DNA from: Leucobacter ruminantium
Lineage (GTDB): Bacteria > Actinomycetota > Actinomycetes > Actinomycetales > Microbacteriaceae
Length of the DNA: 64,000 bases
Assembly: GCF_017565705.1 (NCBI RefSeq)
Contig: NZ_JAGDYL010000017.1
Coordinates: 1 to 64,000 of the forward strand
Reading direction: 5' to 3'
The notes beneath the pieces were generated by a model, which saw only the letters and a list, made by a program, of their open reading frames with translations, searched no databases and was not told the DNA's origin. Positions 24,567-33,666 of this stretch are shown here, one piece after another (positions within the stretch are counted from its first letter, which is position 1; each line of letters starts with the position of its first letter). The position numbers and the translations under genes are program-made.

Positions 24567-24611
24567 GCCCCCGACCGGGTAGTGATACCGAGGTCGGGGG
24601 CTGTTCTGTTT
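24567..24611 (+). terminator. Terminator of tRNA-Leu
   Basis: GCCCCCGACC (24567-24576) pairs with GGTCGGGGGC (24592-24601), followed by TGTTCTGTTT. It lies 13 bp after the tRNA. Confidence 0.8.
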
Positions 24612-24700
24612 CCCGGAAGTGCTCCGCCGCCATGCTGCTGCGTTCACGCTCCGCGGGCACAGCGGTGCGGGCGACCTCGATACGACGAAGGGAGAACCCG

Positions 24701-25222
24701 ATGGCGCATAGGGATCTGCCGGGACTGCGGAGGGCGAAGACCTCCGACCACGCGGTGATCGTGGAGTGCATCGCGCGATGGTGGACCGACTCGCGCAGCC
24801 CGGAGCGGGCTCGTGAGCTGTCGCGGCTGCTTCCGAGACTGTTCCTGCAGTTCTTCTCGCAGACGAGCCTGGTGCTCGAGGATGACACGGGCATCCGAGC
24901 CTTCCTCGTGGGTCTCTACGCCGCGGACGACGACAGGGAGGCCTACATCCACTTCGTCGGGGTGGATCCCGAGCTCCGCGGCCGGGGCTTCGCACGCCAC
25001 TTGTACGGGAGGTTCTTGCGGGAGGCGGCGGAGGCCGGGCGCCGCGAGGTGCGTGCGATCACCTCCCCGGGCAATAGCGGGTCGATCGCCTTCCACTGTG
25101 CGATGGGCTTCGAGTTCGAGGGCGGTGACCGGGTGGTGAACGGAGTTCCGGTGCATTCCGACTACGACGGGCCCGGCGAGGATCGCGTGTGCTTCCGGAG
25201 GGCGATCGCCCCCGCTGGTTGA
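24701..25222 (+). CDS. GNAT family N-acetyltransferase
   Basis: A 173 aa acetyltransferase. The acetyl-CoA-binding signature is VDPELRGRGFARHLY near residue 88 (R-x-x-G-x-A type), followed by the SPGNSGSIAFHCAMGFEFEG strand-helix that ends the fold. ATG 24701 has an AAGGGAG ribosome site. The substrate is not predictable. The last codons (CCC GCT GGT TGA) fall inside the outer end of a REP-like element, which supplies the stop codon. Confidence 0.87.
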   Translation: MAHRDLPGLRRAKTSDHAVIVECIARWWTDSRSPERARELSRLLPRLFLQFFSQTSLVLEDDTGIRAFLVGLYAADDDREAYIHFVGVDPELRGRGFARHLYGRFLREAAEAGRREVRAITSPGNSGSIAFHCAMGFEFEGGDRVVNGVPVHSDYDGPGEDRVCFRRAIAPAG

Positions 25223-25346
25223 GCGAGGCGCAGCCGAGTCGGAACCCTCGGGGGGCCTTGGTTTCGACTCGCTTCGCGGTTGCTGAGCGAGCGGAGCGAG
25301 TCGAAGTGCGCTCAACCAGCGGAGGGAAGCTCGCTCGACCAGCGGA
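25211..25346. repeat. REP-like element cluster overlapping the GNAT stop codon
   Basis: CCCGCTGGTTGAGCGAGGCG opens the element and contains the GNAT stop codon. Then come TTTCGACTCGCTTCGCGG, GAGCGAGCGGAGCGAGTCGA, CTCAACCAGCGG and a decayed CTCGACCAGCGG. It looks like at least two copies nested together. Confidence 0.75.
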
Positions 25347-25416
25347 GGGGCCCGACCGGCGGGGCGGCGGGGTAGCCTGGCGGGAGACGTCCGTCGAGAA
25401 CCGCGCTGGAGGCCGC

Positions 25417-26286
25417 ATGTCCGCACCTTTCTGGAGCTCCGAACCCGACGAGCTGCTGCGCGTCGGCCCTGATTTCCGGCTGCGGAGCGTCGACCCGGGT
25501 TCGAAACCCGGCACCGACGCCGACCGTGAGGCCGGCCGCGCAGAGCTGGCGCGCGCCTCCGAAGAGTTGCGCGAGCTGCAGCAGAAGCTGTTCGCGCAGA
25601 GCCGCACGGGGGCGAGGGATCGTCTGCTCGTCGTGCTGCAGGCCATGGACGCCGCGGGCAAGGGCGGCATCGTCAATCACGTCTTCGGAGCGTTGGAGCC
25701 CTACGGGCTGGCGCTCGCGGCGTTCAAAGCGCCCTCGGCGGAGGAGCGCGAGCACGACTTCCTGTGGCGGGTGGAGCCCCGCGTGCCCGGGCCCGGCGTG
25801 ATCGGGGTGTTCGACCGCTCGCACTACGAGGATGTCATCGTGCAGCGGGTGCGATCCCTCGCCCCGCCCGAGGAGATCGAACGGCGCTACGAGGCGATCG
25901 CCGAGTTCGAGCGTCGCATCGCCGACGACGGGGTGCGGATCGTGAAGATCATGCTGCACATCTCCCCGGAGGAGCAGGCCGAACGGCTGCTCGCGAGGCT
26001 CGACGAGCCAGAGAAGCACTGGAAGTACGATCCGGGCGACGTCGATGAGAGGCTGCGCTGGGCGGAGTACATGGAGGCGTTCCAGGCCGCCATCGACCGC
26101 ACGAACGCGCCGCACGCCCCCTGGTTCGTGGTCCCGGCGGACGCCAAGTGGTACGCGCGGGTCGCGGTGCAGCGGATCGTGCTGTCCGAGCTGCACGGGA
26201 TCGATCCGCGCTGGCCCGCGGGCGACTTCGACCCCGAGGAGCAGCGGTCTCGGGTGGAGCGCACCCTCGATCTGCGGTGGCCGTGA
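25417..26286 (+). CDS. ppk2: PPK2-family polyphosphate kinase
   Basis: Transfers phosphate between polyphosphate and nucleotides. The Walker A block is QAMDAAGKGG near residue 76 and the Walker B/lid region is DRSHYEDVIVQRV near residue 133, both diagnostic of PPK2. The 289 aa length fits the single-domain type that usually phosphorylates a nucleoside mono- or diphosphate. ATG 25417 follows GGAGGCCGC. It is upstream of, but not tightly linked to, the mevalonate operon. Confidence 0.9.
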   Translation: MSAPFWSSEPDELLRVGPDFRLRSVDPGSKPGTDADREAGRAELARASEELRELQQKLFAQSRTGARDRLLVVLQAMDAAGKGGIVNHVFGALEPYGLALAAFKAPSAEEREHDFLWRVEPRVPGPGVIGVFDRSHYEDVIVQRVRSLAPPEEIERRYEAIAEFERRIADDGVRIVKIMLHISPEEQAERLLARLDEPEKHWKYDPGDVDERLRWAEYMEAFQAAIDRTNAPHAPWFVVPADAKWYARVAVQRIVLSELHGIDPRWPAGDFDPEEQRSRVERTLDLRWP

Positions 26287-26411
26287 ACGGCCCGAATACC
26301 CGATACGAACAGGGTGGGGTGGTATCGTTCCTCGTTGGCGACGGTGCGTTCGTGACGCCATCAGCGCGTCCGCGCCATCGCAGACATTGACCGTCACCGA
26401 AACGGATTCGA

Positions 26412-27407
26412 ATGAACACGACCTCCCCGATGCGCTCGGGCACGCCGGCCGCGCGACCGGAACGAGATGCGGGTGCACGCACGGGCACGGGCCGCGCGCA
26501 CGCCAAGGCGATTCTCTTCGGCGAGCACGCGGTGGTCTACGGGGCCCCCGCCGTCGCGGTGCCGCTCTGCCAGCTCGAGGTCGAGGCCGAGGTCCGTACC
26601 TTCCACGGGGCGGAGACGCGCATCGAGAGCGAGCTCTTCGCGGGAACGCTCCAGGCCATGCCCGAGCGCCTGCAGCCCGTCGCGACCGCGGCGCGCGCAT
26701 CGCTCGCGGAGGCCGGCCTCGGCTCGGCGGCCGTGCAGCTGCGCATCCGCAGCGCCGTACCGCACGGCCGCGGGCTCGGCTCGAGCGCGGCGGTCGCCGC
26801 GGCGGTCGCGCGGGCCACGGCTGATTTCGCCGGCCGCGAGTTCGACACCGAGCAGCTCTACGGCATCGTGCAGCAGGCCGAGCGCGTCGCGCACGGCAAC
26901 CCGAGCGGCATCGACGCTCGGGCCGTCGCGGCCCGCGGCCCGATCCGCTTCCAATCCGGCAGCACCGCCGAGCTGCCGATCGGAGCGCCGCTGACCTTCG
27001 TGATCGCCGACTCCGGCGTCTCCGGCTCGACCGCCGAGGCCGTGGCCGGGGTGCGCGAGCTCCGCGCCGCAGAGCCCGCCCGGATCGACCGCGCCATCTC
27101 GCGCCTGTCCGACCTCGCCGAGGGCGCCACGCTCGATCTCGGCCTGGGCGACCGCGCCGCCCTCGGCGCCCGCATGCGCGAGGCGCACGAACTGCTGGGC
27201 CGGATCGGCGTCAGCACGACCGCCCTCGACGCGCTCGTCGACGCCGCGTGCGCCGCCGGTGCGGCGGGCGCCAAGCTCACCGGCAGCGGCCTCGGCGGCT
27301 GCGTTCTCGCGCTCGTCGACTCCGAGGAGCAGGCGGAGCGCATCGCGCTCACGCTGCGCGCCGCCGGTGCGCAGCGCACCTGGACGACCACGGTGCCCGT
27401 CGCATGA
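26412..27407 (+). CDS. mvk: Mevalonate kinase
   Basis: First gene of the mevalonate operon; phosphorylates mevalonate at C5. GHMP-kinase motifs are present: KAILFGEHAVVYG near residue 32, the ATP-binding PHGRGLGSSAAVAA near residue 117, and the C-terminal KLTGSGLGGCV near residue 291. The 331 aa length fits. ATG 26412 gives a 25-residue polar extension before the conserved core; ATG 26430, six codons downstream, is an alternative. It overlaps the next gene by 4 bp. Confidence 0.94.
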   Translation: MNTTSPMRSGTPAARPERDAGARTGTGRAHAKAILFGEHAVVYGAPAVAVPLCQLEVEAEVRTFHGAETRIESELFAGTLQAMPERLQPVATAARASLAEAGLGSAAVQLRIRSAVPHGRGLGSSAAVAAAVARATADFAGREFDTEQLYGIVQQAERVAHGNPSGIDARAVAARGPIRFQSGSTAELPIGAPLTFVIADSGVSGSTAEAVAGVRELRAAEPARIDRAISRLSDLAEGATLDLGLGDRAALGARMREAHELLGRIGVSTTALDALVDAACAAGAAGAKLTGSGLGGCVLALVDSEEQAERIALTLRAAGAQRTWTTTVPVA

Positions 27408-28390
27408 CCGCCGCGACCGCGCGCGCCTTCCCGAACATCGCGCTCGTCAAGTACTGGGGGAAGCGCGACGAGGAGCTGATCCTGCCGGTCGCGGGCAGCC
27501 TCTCGCTCACTCTCGACATCCTGCCGACCACCACGACCGTGTCGCTCGCGCCCGAGGCCGAAGCGGATCGCTTCGAGCTGAACGGCCGGGAGGCGACGGG
27601 GGAGTCGCTGCGCAGGGTCGCCGCCTTCCTCGACCTCGTGCGATCCCTCGCGGGCTCGCAGACCCCCGCGTTCGTCCGCTCCCGCAACGAGGCGCCGACC
27701 GGTGCCGGGCTCGCCTCCTCCGCCTCGGGCTTCGCGGCCCTCGCGACGGCAGCGGCCGCGGCCTACGGTCTGGACCTCGACGCAAGGGGGCTGAGCCGGC
27801 TCGCCCGCCGCGGCTCGGGCTCGGCGTCGCGCTCCATCGTGCCGGGCGTCGCCGTGTGGCATGCCGGCGACGGCGACGAGACCTCGTTCGCCGAGGCGGT
27901 CGCCGCGCCCGAGATGCACATGGTGATCGTCACGGTCGACGCGGGGGAGAAGCCCGTCTCCAGCCGCGTCGCCATGCGCCGCACCGCGCTCACCTCGCCG
28001 TTCGCCGAGGCATGGCCGCGCACCACCGAGGAGAGCCTCGCCGAGATGATCTCGGCGTGCGAGGCCGGCGACTTCACGCGCATCGGCCGCATCACCGAGA
28101 CGCACGCGCTCCGCATGCACGCGCTGATCCAGTCGGCCGATCCGCCCATCCGCTACCTCACGCCGCGCAGCGTGGCGGTGTTCGACGCCGTCGCCGAGCT
28201 GCGCGAGCGCGGCGTCGAGGCCTACGCCACGGCGGACGCGGGCCCGAACGTCGTGGTGCTCGTGCAGTCCGCCGATGCCGAGGCCGTCGCGGCGCGCATG
28301 GAGGAGTTCGGTCGGGTGCAGATCGCGAAGCCCGGCCCGGGCGTCGAGCTGCTGGAGGGCGACGCATCGCCCGAGGGCGATCCCTCGTGA
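27404..28390 (+). CDS. mvaD: Diphosphomevalonate decarboxylase
   Basis: Converts diphosphomevalonate to isopentenyl diphosphate with ATP. Diagnostic motifs are IALVKYWGKRD near residue 12, LPVAGSLSLTLD near residue 27, and the phosphate-binding GLASSASGFAAL near residue 104. The 328 aa length is normal. ATG 27404 overlaps the mevalonate kinase stop, and its own stop overlaps the next GTG. Placed between the two kinases, as in the Streptomyces CL190 cluster. Confidence 0.94.
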   Translation: MTAATARAFPNIALVKYWGKRDEELILPVAGSLSLTLDILPTTTTVSLAPEAEADRFELNGREATGESLRRVAAFLDLVRSLAGSQTPAFVRSRNEAPTGAGLASSASGFAALATAAAAAYGLDLDARGLSRLARRGSGSASRSIVPGVAVWHAGDGDETSFAEAVAAPEMHMVIVTVDAGEKPVSSRVAMRRTALTSPFAEAWPRTTEESLAEMISACEAGDFTRIGRITETHALRMHALIQSADPPIRYLTPRSVAVFDAVAELRERGVEAYATADAGPNVVVLVQSADAEAVAARMEEFGRVQIAKPGPGVELLEGDASPEGDPS

Positions 28391-29484
28391 TCGAGGTCCG
28401 TTCACCGGGCAAGCTCTACATCGCCGGCGAGTACGCCGTGGTGGAGCCGGGCGAGCCCGCCGTGCTCGTGGCGGTCGATCGCTGCCTCACCGCGCGGCTG
28501 TCCGAGAGCACCGATGCCGGGCAGGTCCGCTCGGCGGGGGAGCAGCACGAGACCGTCTCCTGGACCCGCGAGGGGCGAGGGATCGCGGCCCGCGGCGCTC
28601 GCGGCGGCATCGAAGTCTCCGAGGACTACGCGATCGCCGCGATCGCCGCGGTCGAGGATCTGCGGCTGGAACGGGGGCTGCCGCCCCGATACTTCGACAT
28701 CAACATCACGAGCGACCTCGCAGACGCGAGCGGTCGGAAGTTCGGCCTCGGCTCGTCGGCAGCCGTGACCGCGGCCGTCGTGTCGGCGCTCGACGAGTTC
28801 TACGATCTGGGTCTGAACCTCGTGGAGCGCTTCAAGCTCGCGATGCTGGCCTCCGCCGAGGTGTCGCCGCGCGGTTCCGGGGGCGACCTCGCAGCGAGCG
28901 TCTTCGGCGGGTGGATCCGCTACTCCTCGCCCGACCGCGAGGCACTGCGCCGGCACCGCGCGACGCGCGGCGTTGCGGCGACTCTCGCGTCGACCGAGGC
29001 GTGGGCCGGCTGCGGCGCGAAGCGGCTGCGACCGCCCACCGGATTGCAACTGCTCGTCGGCTGGACCGGATCGCCCGCCTCGACCGAGAACCTCGTCGAG
29101 CGCTCGCGCCGATCCGGCTCGACCGCGCCGTCCCGCGAGTTCCTCGCCGAGAGCCGCGCCTGCGTCGACGCGCTCGAAGCCTCCTCGGAGCGCGGCGACG
29201 TCGGCGCGCTCGACGCGATCCGCAGAGCGCGTCGCCTGCTGCGGCGATTCGGCGCCGAGTCGGGGGTCGAGGTCGAGACCGAGCAGCTGCGCGAACTGTG
29301 CGACGCGGCCGAGCGCCACGGCGCCGCAGGCAAGCCGTCGGGCGCGGGAGGCGGAGACTGCGGTATCGTGCTGGCACCGGAAGAACCCGCGCCGACCGGC
29401 ATCCTGCGCGAGTGGGAGGCGCACGACATCCGGCGGCTCGACCTGTCGGTCCATCCGCCGCTGGGAGGCATCGATGACTTCTGA
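28387..29484 (+). CDS. mvaK2: Phosphomevalonate kinase
   Basis: Phosphorylates 5-phosphomevalonate. GHMP-kinase motifs are SPGKLYIAGEYAVVEPG near residue 6, KFGLGSSAAVTAAVV near residue 118, and the C-terminal PSGAGGGDCGI near residue 318. The 365 aa length matches the long bacterial type. It starts with GTG 28387, overlapping the mvaD stop codon by 4 bp; the conserved N terminus IEVRSPGK supports this start. It overlaps the isomerase start by 11 bp. Confidence 0.94.
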   Translation: MIEVRSPGKLYIAGEYAVVEPGEPAVLVAVDRCLTARLSESTDAGQVRSAGEQHETVSWTREGRGIAARGARGGIEVSEDYAIAAIAAVEDLRLERGLPPRYFDINITSDLADASGRKFGLGSSAAVTAAVVSALDEFYDLGLNLVERFKLAMLASAEVSPRGSGGDLAASVFGGWIRYSSPDREALRRHRATRGVAATLASTEAWAGCGAKRLRPPTGLQLLVGWTGSPASTENLVERSRRSGSTAPSREFLAESRACVDALEASSERGDVGALDAIRRARRLLRRFGAESGVEVETEQLRELCDAAERHGAAGKPSGAGGGDCGIVLAPEEPAPTGILREWEAHDIRRLDLSVHPPLGGIDDF

Positions 29485-30577
29485 ACGCGCGGCAGCGCCT
29501 GGCGCCTCGGTGCGCGCGGCGCGCAAGGACGATCACGTGCGCCTCGCCCTGCAGCAGCGCGAGGGCCGTTCCGCCCGCAACGAGTTCGACGATCTCGAGT
29601 TCCTGCACCACGCCCTCGACGGCGTGGACGCCGAGCGCGTCGACCTCTCGGTGCGCGTCGGAGAGTGGAGCTGGGCCACGCCGTTCTACGTCAACGGAAT
29701 GACCGGCGGCACCGACCTCACCGAGCGGATCAACCGCCAGCTCGCCATCGCGGCGCGCGAGACCGGCATGCCCATGGCCTGCGGGTCCATGAGCATTGCC
29801 ATCGACGATCCCTCGACCGCCCGCAGCTTCGCGGTGATCCGCGAGGAGAATCCGTCGGGCTTCGTCATGGCGAACCTCGGAGCGGGGCGCAGCGCGGACG
29901 ATGCGTTGCGCGCGGTCGAGCTTCTGCAGGCGAACGCCCTGCAGCTCCACGTCAACCCCGTGCAGGAGACCGCGATGCCCGAGGGATCGCGCGACTTCTC
30001 GGGCTGGCTCGTCGGTCTCGAACGCATCGTCGAGGCGTCCCCGGTGCCGGTCGTCGCGAAGGAGGTCGGCTTCGGCCTCAGCCGTCGCACGCTGGAGAAG
30101 CTGCGCGGCATCGGTGTGCGGGTCGCCGATGTGAGCGGGACCGGCGGCACCGACTTCCTCGGCATCGAGAACTCCCGCGCCACGGCCGCCGATGACTTCT
30201 CGATGCTCACCGGCTTCGGCCAGTCCGCGCTCGCCTGTCTGCTCGACGCTCCCGCCGACGGGCCTGCGCTGCTCGCCTCGGGCGGAGTGCGCCACCCCTA
30301 CGACGTGGTGAAGGCCCTCGCCGCCGGTGCCAGAGGGGTGGGTGTCGCGGGCGCGTTCCTGCAGACCGTGATGGACGGCGACGCCGAGGCGCTCGTGACG
30401 CTCGTGCGCGGCTGGCTGACGCAGACGCGCGCGCTCTTCGCACTGCTCGGGGCCGAGAACGCCGAGCAGCTGGCCTCCACCGATCTGATCCTGCGCGGCC
30501 GCCTCGGGGAGTTCTGCCGTCTGCGAGGCATCGACCCGGCCGAATTCTCCCGCCGCTCGGAGCGGCGCCCCGCGTGA
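29474..30577 (+). CDS. fni: Type 2 isopentenyl-diphosphate delta-isomerase (FMN-dependent)
   Basis: Interconverts isopentenyl and dimethylallyl diphosphate using reduced FMN. The 367 aa TIM-barrel shows RKDDHVRLAL at the N terminus, the FMN-binding NGMTGGT near residue 74, LHVNPVQE with the catalytic Gln near residue 160, and SGTGGTDF near residue 220. It is unrelated to the type 1 enzyme. ATG 29474 lies inside the end of the kinase gene, so the two are coupled. Confidence 0.94.
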   Translation: MTSERAAAPGASVRAARKDDHVRLALQQREGRSARNEFDDLEFLHHALDGVDAERVDLSVRVGEWSWATPFYVNGMTGGTDLTERINRQLAIAARETGMPMACGSMSIAIDDPSTARSFAVIREENPSGFVMANLGAGRSADDALRAVELLQANALQLHVNPVQETAMPEGSRDFSGWLVGLERIVEASPVPVVAKEVGFGLSRRTLEKLRGIGVRVADVSGTGGTDFLGIENSRATAADDFSMLTGFGQSALACLLDAPADGPALLASGGVRHPYDVVKALAAGARGVGVAGAFLQTVMDGDAEALVTLVRGWLTQTRALFALLGAENAEQLASTDLILRGRLGEFCRLRGIDPAEFSRRSERRPA

Positions 30578-30623
30578 ACGCCACGATGACCCGAATCCCC
30601 GCTCAGCCCACCAGGAGGAAGCA

Positions 30624-31694
30624 GTGAACGATCCCGGAACGTTCAGCACCGAGGTGCCCACCCGCTGGGTCGGCCCGCTGCGCATCAGCGGCGACGCGAT
30701 CGCGAAGGGAGAGCCCTACGCCGAGGTATCGGTGCCGCTCGCGACCTACGAGACGCCGCTGTGGCCCTCCGTCGGGCGCGGTGCGAGCATCTCCCGAGAG
30801 CTCGACGCGGGCATCCGCACCGTCGTCGTCGACGAGCGCATGACCCGCTCCTCGCTTTTCGTCGCCGACAGCGCGATCGGAGCCGAGGCGGCGGCCCGCG
30901 CCATCCGGGAGCGGCTGTCCGAGCTGGAACAGCTCGTGGCGGCCGATAGCAGGCACGCGAGGCTCATCGAGGTCCACCCCGAGATCGTGGGCAACCTGCT
31001 CTTCGTGCGCTTCGCCTTCACCACGGGCGACGCCTCGGGCCACAACATGGCGACCAAGGCGGCCGAGGCGCTCATGGAGCGCATCCTGTCGTGGGGGCTG
31101 GGCCTCGACTACGGCTCGATCTCGGGCAACTACTGCTCCGACAAGAAGGCGACCGCGGTCAACGGCATCCTCGGCCGAGGCCGCAGCGTCGTGGCCGAGA
31201 TGCTGATCCCTCACGAGGTCGTCGGTCGGCGCCTGCGCACCACCGCGCAGCAGATGGCCGACATCGTCGTGCGCAAGAACCTCGTGGGCAGCACGATCGC
31301 CGGCGCCCTGCGCTCGGCGAACGCGCACTACGCGAACATGCTGCTCGCCTTCTACCTCGCCACGGGCCAGGATGCGGCCAACATCGTCGAGGGCTCCCAG
31401 GGCATCACCTACGCGGAGGCGCGCGAGGAGGGCCTCTACTTCTCGTGCACCCTGCCGCACCTGATCGTCGGCACGGTCGGCAACGGCAAGCACCTCGCCC
31501 ACGTCGACGCCGCCCTCGAACGGCTCGGCTGCCGCGAGGAGCGCGAGCCGGGCGCGAACGCCAGGCGGCTCGCCGTGCTCATGGCGGCGACCGTGCTCTG
31601 CGGCGAGCTCTCACTGCTCGCCGCCCAGACCAACCCGGGCGAGCTCATGCAGACCCACCTGCTCATGGAACGGAAAGGACGCCAGAGCGCATGA
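30624..31694 (+). CDS. hmgR: HMG-CoA reductase
   Basis: Reduces HMG-CoA to mevalonate, the committed step. Catalytic motifs are IEVHPEIVGN (Glu) near residue 116, TGDASGHNM near residue 135, CSDKKA (catalytic Lys) near residue 173, and GQDAAN (Asp) near residue 254. The 356 aa size and DKK motif match the Streptomyces-type, NADPH-dependent enzyme. ATG 30624 follows AGGAGGAAGCA, the best ribosome site in the operon. It overlaps the synthase gene by 4 bp. Confidence 0.94.
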   Translation: MNDPGTFSTEVPTRWVGPLRISGDAIAKGEPYAEVSVPLATYETPLWPSVGRGASISRELDAGIRTVVVDERMTRSSLFVADSAIGAEAAARAIRERLSELEQLVAADSRHARLIEVHPEIVGNLLFVRFAFTTGDASGHNMATKAAEALMERILSWGLGLDYGSISGNYCSDKKATAVNGILGRGRSVVAEMLIPHEVVGRRLRTTAQQMADIVVRKNLVGSTIAGALRSANAHYANMLLAFYLATGQDAANIVEGSQGITYAEAREEGLYFSCTLPHLIVGTVGNGKHLAHVDAALERLGCREEREPGANARRLAVLMAATVLCGELSLLAAQTNPGELMQTHLLMERKGRQSA

Positions 31695-32887
31695 CGCGGA
31701 TCGGCATTCACGACCTCGAACTCGCAACCGCACACCACGTGCTCGATCTCGATCGGCTCGCGGAGTCGAACGGCATCGACCCGAACAAGTTCCGGCTCGG
31801 CCTCGGCCAGGACGAGATGAGCGTGCCGGCGCCCGACGAGGACATCGTCACGATGGGTGCGTCGGCCGCGCTGCCGATCATCGAACGCAACGGGATGGAC
31901 GGCATCCGCACGCTGCTGTTCGCCACCGAGTCGGGCGTCGACCAGTCGAAGGCGGCGGGCGTCTCGGTGCAGCGCCTGGTGGGCCTGCCGCCGCAGGTGC
32001 GCGTAGTCGAGTTCAAGCAGGCCTGCTACGGCGGCACAGCCGCCCTGCAGGCCGCGGTGGGCATCGTCAGCCGCTTCCCGGAGGAGCGGGTGCTCGTCAT
32101 CGCGAGCGACGTCGCGCGCTACGAGCTCGACAGCCCCGGCGAACCCACCCAGGGCGCCGGCGCCGTCGCGATGCTCGTCTCGGCCGATCCCTCGCTGCTC
32201 GAGATCGAGCCGGCCGCAGGCCTCTTCACCGACGAGGTCGACGACTTCTGGCGGCCCAACGACTCGTCGACCGCGGTCGTCGACGGTGCGCTCTCGGTGA
32301 CCGCCTACCTCGACGCCCTCGCGGGCTCGTGGGACGACCTGCAGTCGCGGGGCGGCCCCGGCATCGCCGACATCGACCGGATCCTCTACCACCAGCCCTT
32401 CACCAAGATGGCGAAGAAGGCCCAGGCGCACCTCGCGCAGCACACCGGCGCCGCGCTGAGCACGGCCCTCACCGAGGGGGAGGCGGCGGAAGCCGAGGGG
32501 CGGGACACGGGGCTCGCCGCGAGCTCGCTGTACAACCGCCGGCTCGGCAACTCCTACACGGCGTCGGTCTACGCGGCTCTCGCCGCCCTGCTCGACCACG
32601 ACTCCGAGCTGGAGGGACGCCGAATCGGCCTGTTCAGCTACGGTTCGGGCAGCGTGAGCGAATTCATCACGGGGATCGTGCAGCCGGGATACGAGACCCG
32701 CGGGCACGCGGACCGCGTGTCGCGCGCGCTCGATGCGCGCGTGCCGCTCGACGTGCCCGCGTACCGCGAGCTGCACTCGACGGTCTACCCGAGCGCCGTG
32801 GACGTCGAGACGCCGCGCGTCACGAACGCACCATTCCGCTTCGCGGGGATCTCGGGCAGGGCGCGTCGCTACGAGCGGACGGTGTAG
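31691..32887 (+). CDS. hmgS: HMG-CoA synthase
   Basis: Condenses acetyl-CoA with acetoacetyl-CoA. The nucleophile Cys lies in FKQACYGGTA near residue 115, the catalytic His in YHQPFTKMAKKA near residue 236, and GSGSVSEF near the C terminus closes the active site. The 398 aa length is standard. ATG 31691 overlaps the reductase stop codon. It is the last gene of the mevalonate operon, whose order (MK, MVD, PMK, IDI2, HMGR, HMGS) is that of Streptomyces CL190. No prenyltransferase or terpene cyclase gene follows. Confidence 0.94.
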   Translation: MTRIGIHDLELATAHHVLDLDRLAESNGIDPNKFRLGLGQDEMSVPAPDEDIVTMGASAALPIIERNGMDGIRTLLFATESGVDQSKAAGVSVQRLVGLPPQVRVVEFKQACYGGTAALQAAVGIVSRFPEERVLVIASDVARYELDSPGEPTQGAGAVAMLVSADPSLLEIEPAAGLFTDEVDDFWRPNDSSTAVVDGALSVTAYLDALAGSWDDLQSRGGPGIADIDRILYHQPFTKMAKKAQAHLAQHTGAALSTALTEGEAAEAEGRDTGLAASSLYNRRLGNSYTASVYAALAALLDHDSELEGRRIGLFSYGSGSVSEFITGIVQPGYETRGHADRVSRALDARVPLDVPAYRELHSTVYPSAVDVETPRVTNAPFRFAGISGRARRYERTV

Positions 32888-32908
32888 GCGCCGAGCGCGC
32901 CTCTCCTC

Positions 32909-32993
32909 CCGCTGATTGAGCGAGCGGAGCGAGTCGAAATCGAGGGCCCGACGCCCCGGGTTTCGACTCGGCTGCGCCTCGCTCAACCAGCGG
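32909..32993. repeat. Complete REP-like element after hmgS
   Basis: CCCGCTGATTGAGCGAGCGG and GAGCGAGTCGAAA at the left face TTTCGACTCGGCTGCGCCTCG and CTCAACCAGCGGG at the right. It fills the convergent gap between hmgS and the DUF6320 gene, where it could act as a bidirectional terminator. Confidence 0.75.
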
Positions 32994-33003
32994 GTCGGCG
33001 CAG

Positions 33004-33666
33004 CTACAGGTTGAGGCGCTTCGCGAGTTCGTGGCGCATCTCGGCGCCGCGGACCAGCTCGAGGATCAGCAGCATCAGGCTGAGCACCCCGCAGATGGCC
33101 GAGGGCAACGGGTGCGTGACCCAGCCGAGCACGAGAAACACGATCGGCACGAGGCCGAGCGTCACGGCGAGCACGCTGTAGACCACGTGCTCGCCGGCCT
33201 CGATGCGCATCAGCTGCACCGTGATGAAGAGCGCGATGATCGCCGATGCGCAGACGATCGGCACGGCGTAGGTCAGCGACCAGGCGTGCCAGCCCGTCAG
33301 GTAGTCCCAGTAGCTGCACACCAGTCCGACGAGCACCACCAGGGAGACCGTGCCCTTGGCCGGGTTGCGGCGCTGGCGCACCGCCATGAGCACCACGAGC
33401 CACATCGAGGCGATGCCCAGCCAGACGAATCGCAGCGCACCGATGCCGCTCGGGTCGGCGCGGAAGAACAGCTGAGCGGCGAACGAGCCGAGGATGAGCG
33501 CGAGGGACGCGGCGAACAGCGCGCGCAGCACCCTGCGACGCGAGAATCTCAGCGGCGCGGCGGGCAGCGGACTCGGCGAGGGATCGCCCGCGAGCTTGGC
33601 CGCGCAGAGCGGGCATCGCGACCACGCGCCCTCGACGTCGACCGCGCAGGCCGTGCAGCGCCTCAT
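33004..33666 (-). CDS. DUF6320-type zinc-ribbon membrane protein
   Basis: A 220 aa protein with an N-terminal zinc ribbon (CTAC near residue 4 and CPLC near residue 18) followed by about six membrane segments from residue 46 to the end (FAASLALILGSFAAQLFF is the first). It fits the DUF6320 family, whose function is unknown. Its ATG overlaps the acyltransferase stop by 4 bp, and the trio with the esterase forms one operon. A GDPSPSPL linker comes from the GATCCCTC octamer. The DUF number is recalled from its architecture, not searched. Confidence 0.7.
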   Translation of the reverse strand: MRRCTACAVDVEGAWSRCPLCAAKLAGDPSPSPLPAAPLRFSRRRVLRALFAASLALILGSFAAQLFFRADPSGIGALRFVWLGIASMWLVVLMAVRQRRNPAKGTVSLVVLVGLVCSYWDYLTGWHAWSLTYAVPIVCASAIIALFITVQLMRIEAGEHVVYSVLAVTLGLVPIVFLVLGWVTHPLPSAICGVLSLMLLILELVRGAEMRHELAKRLNL

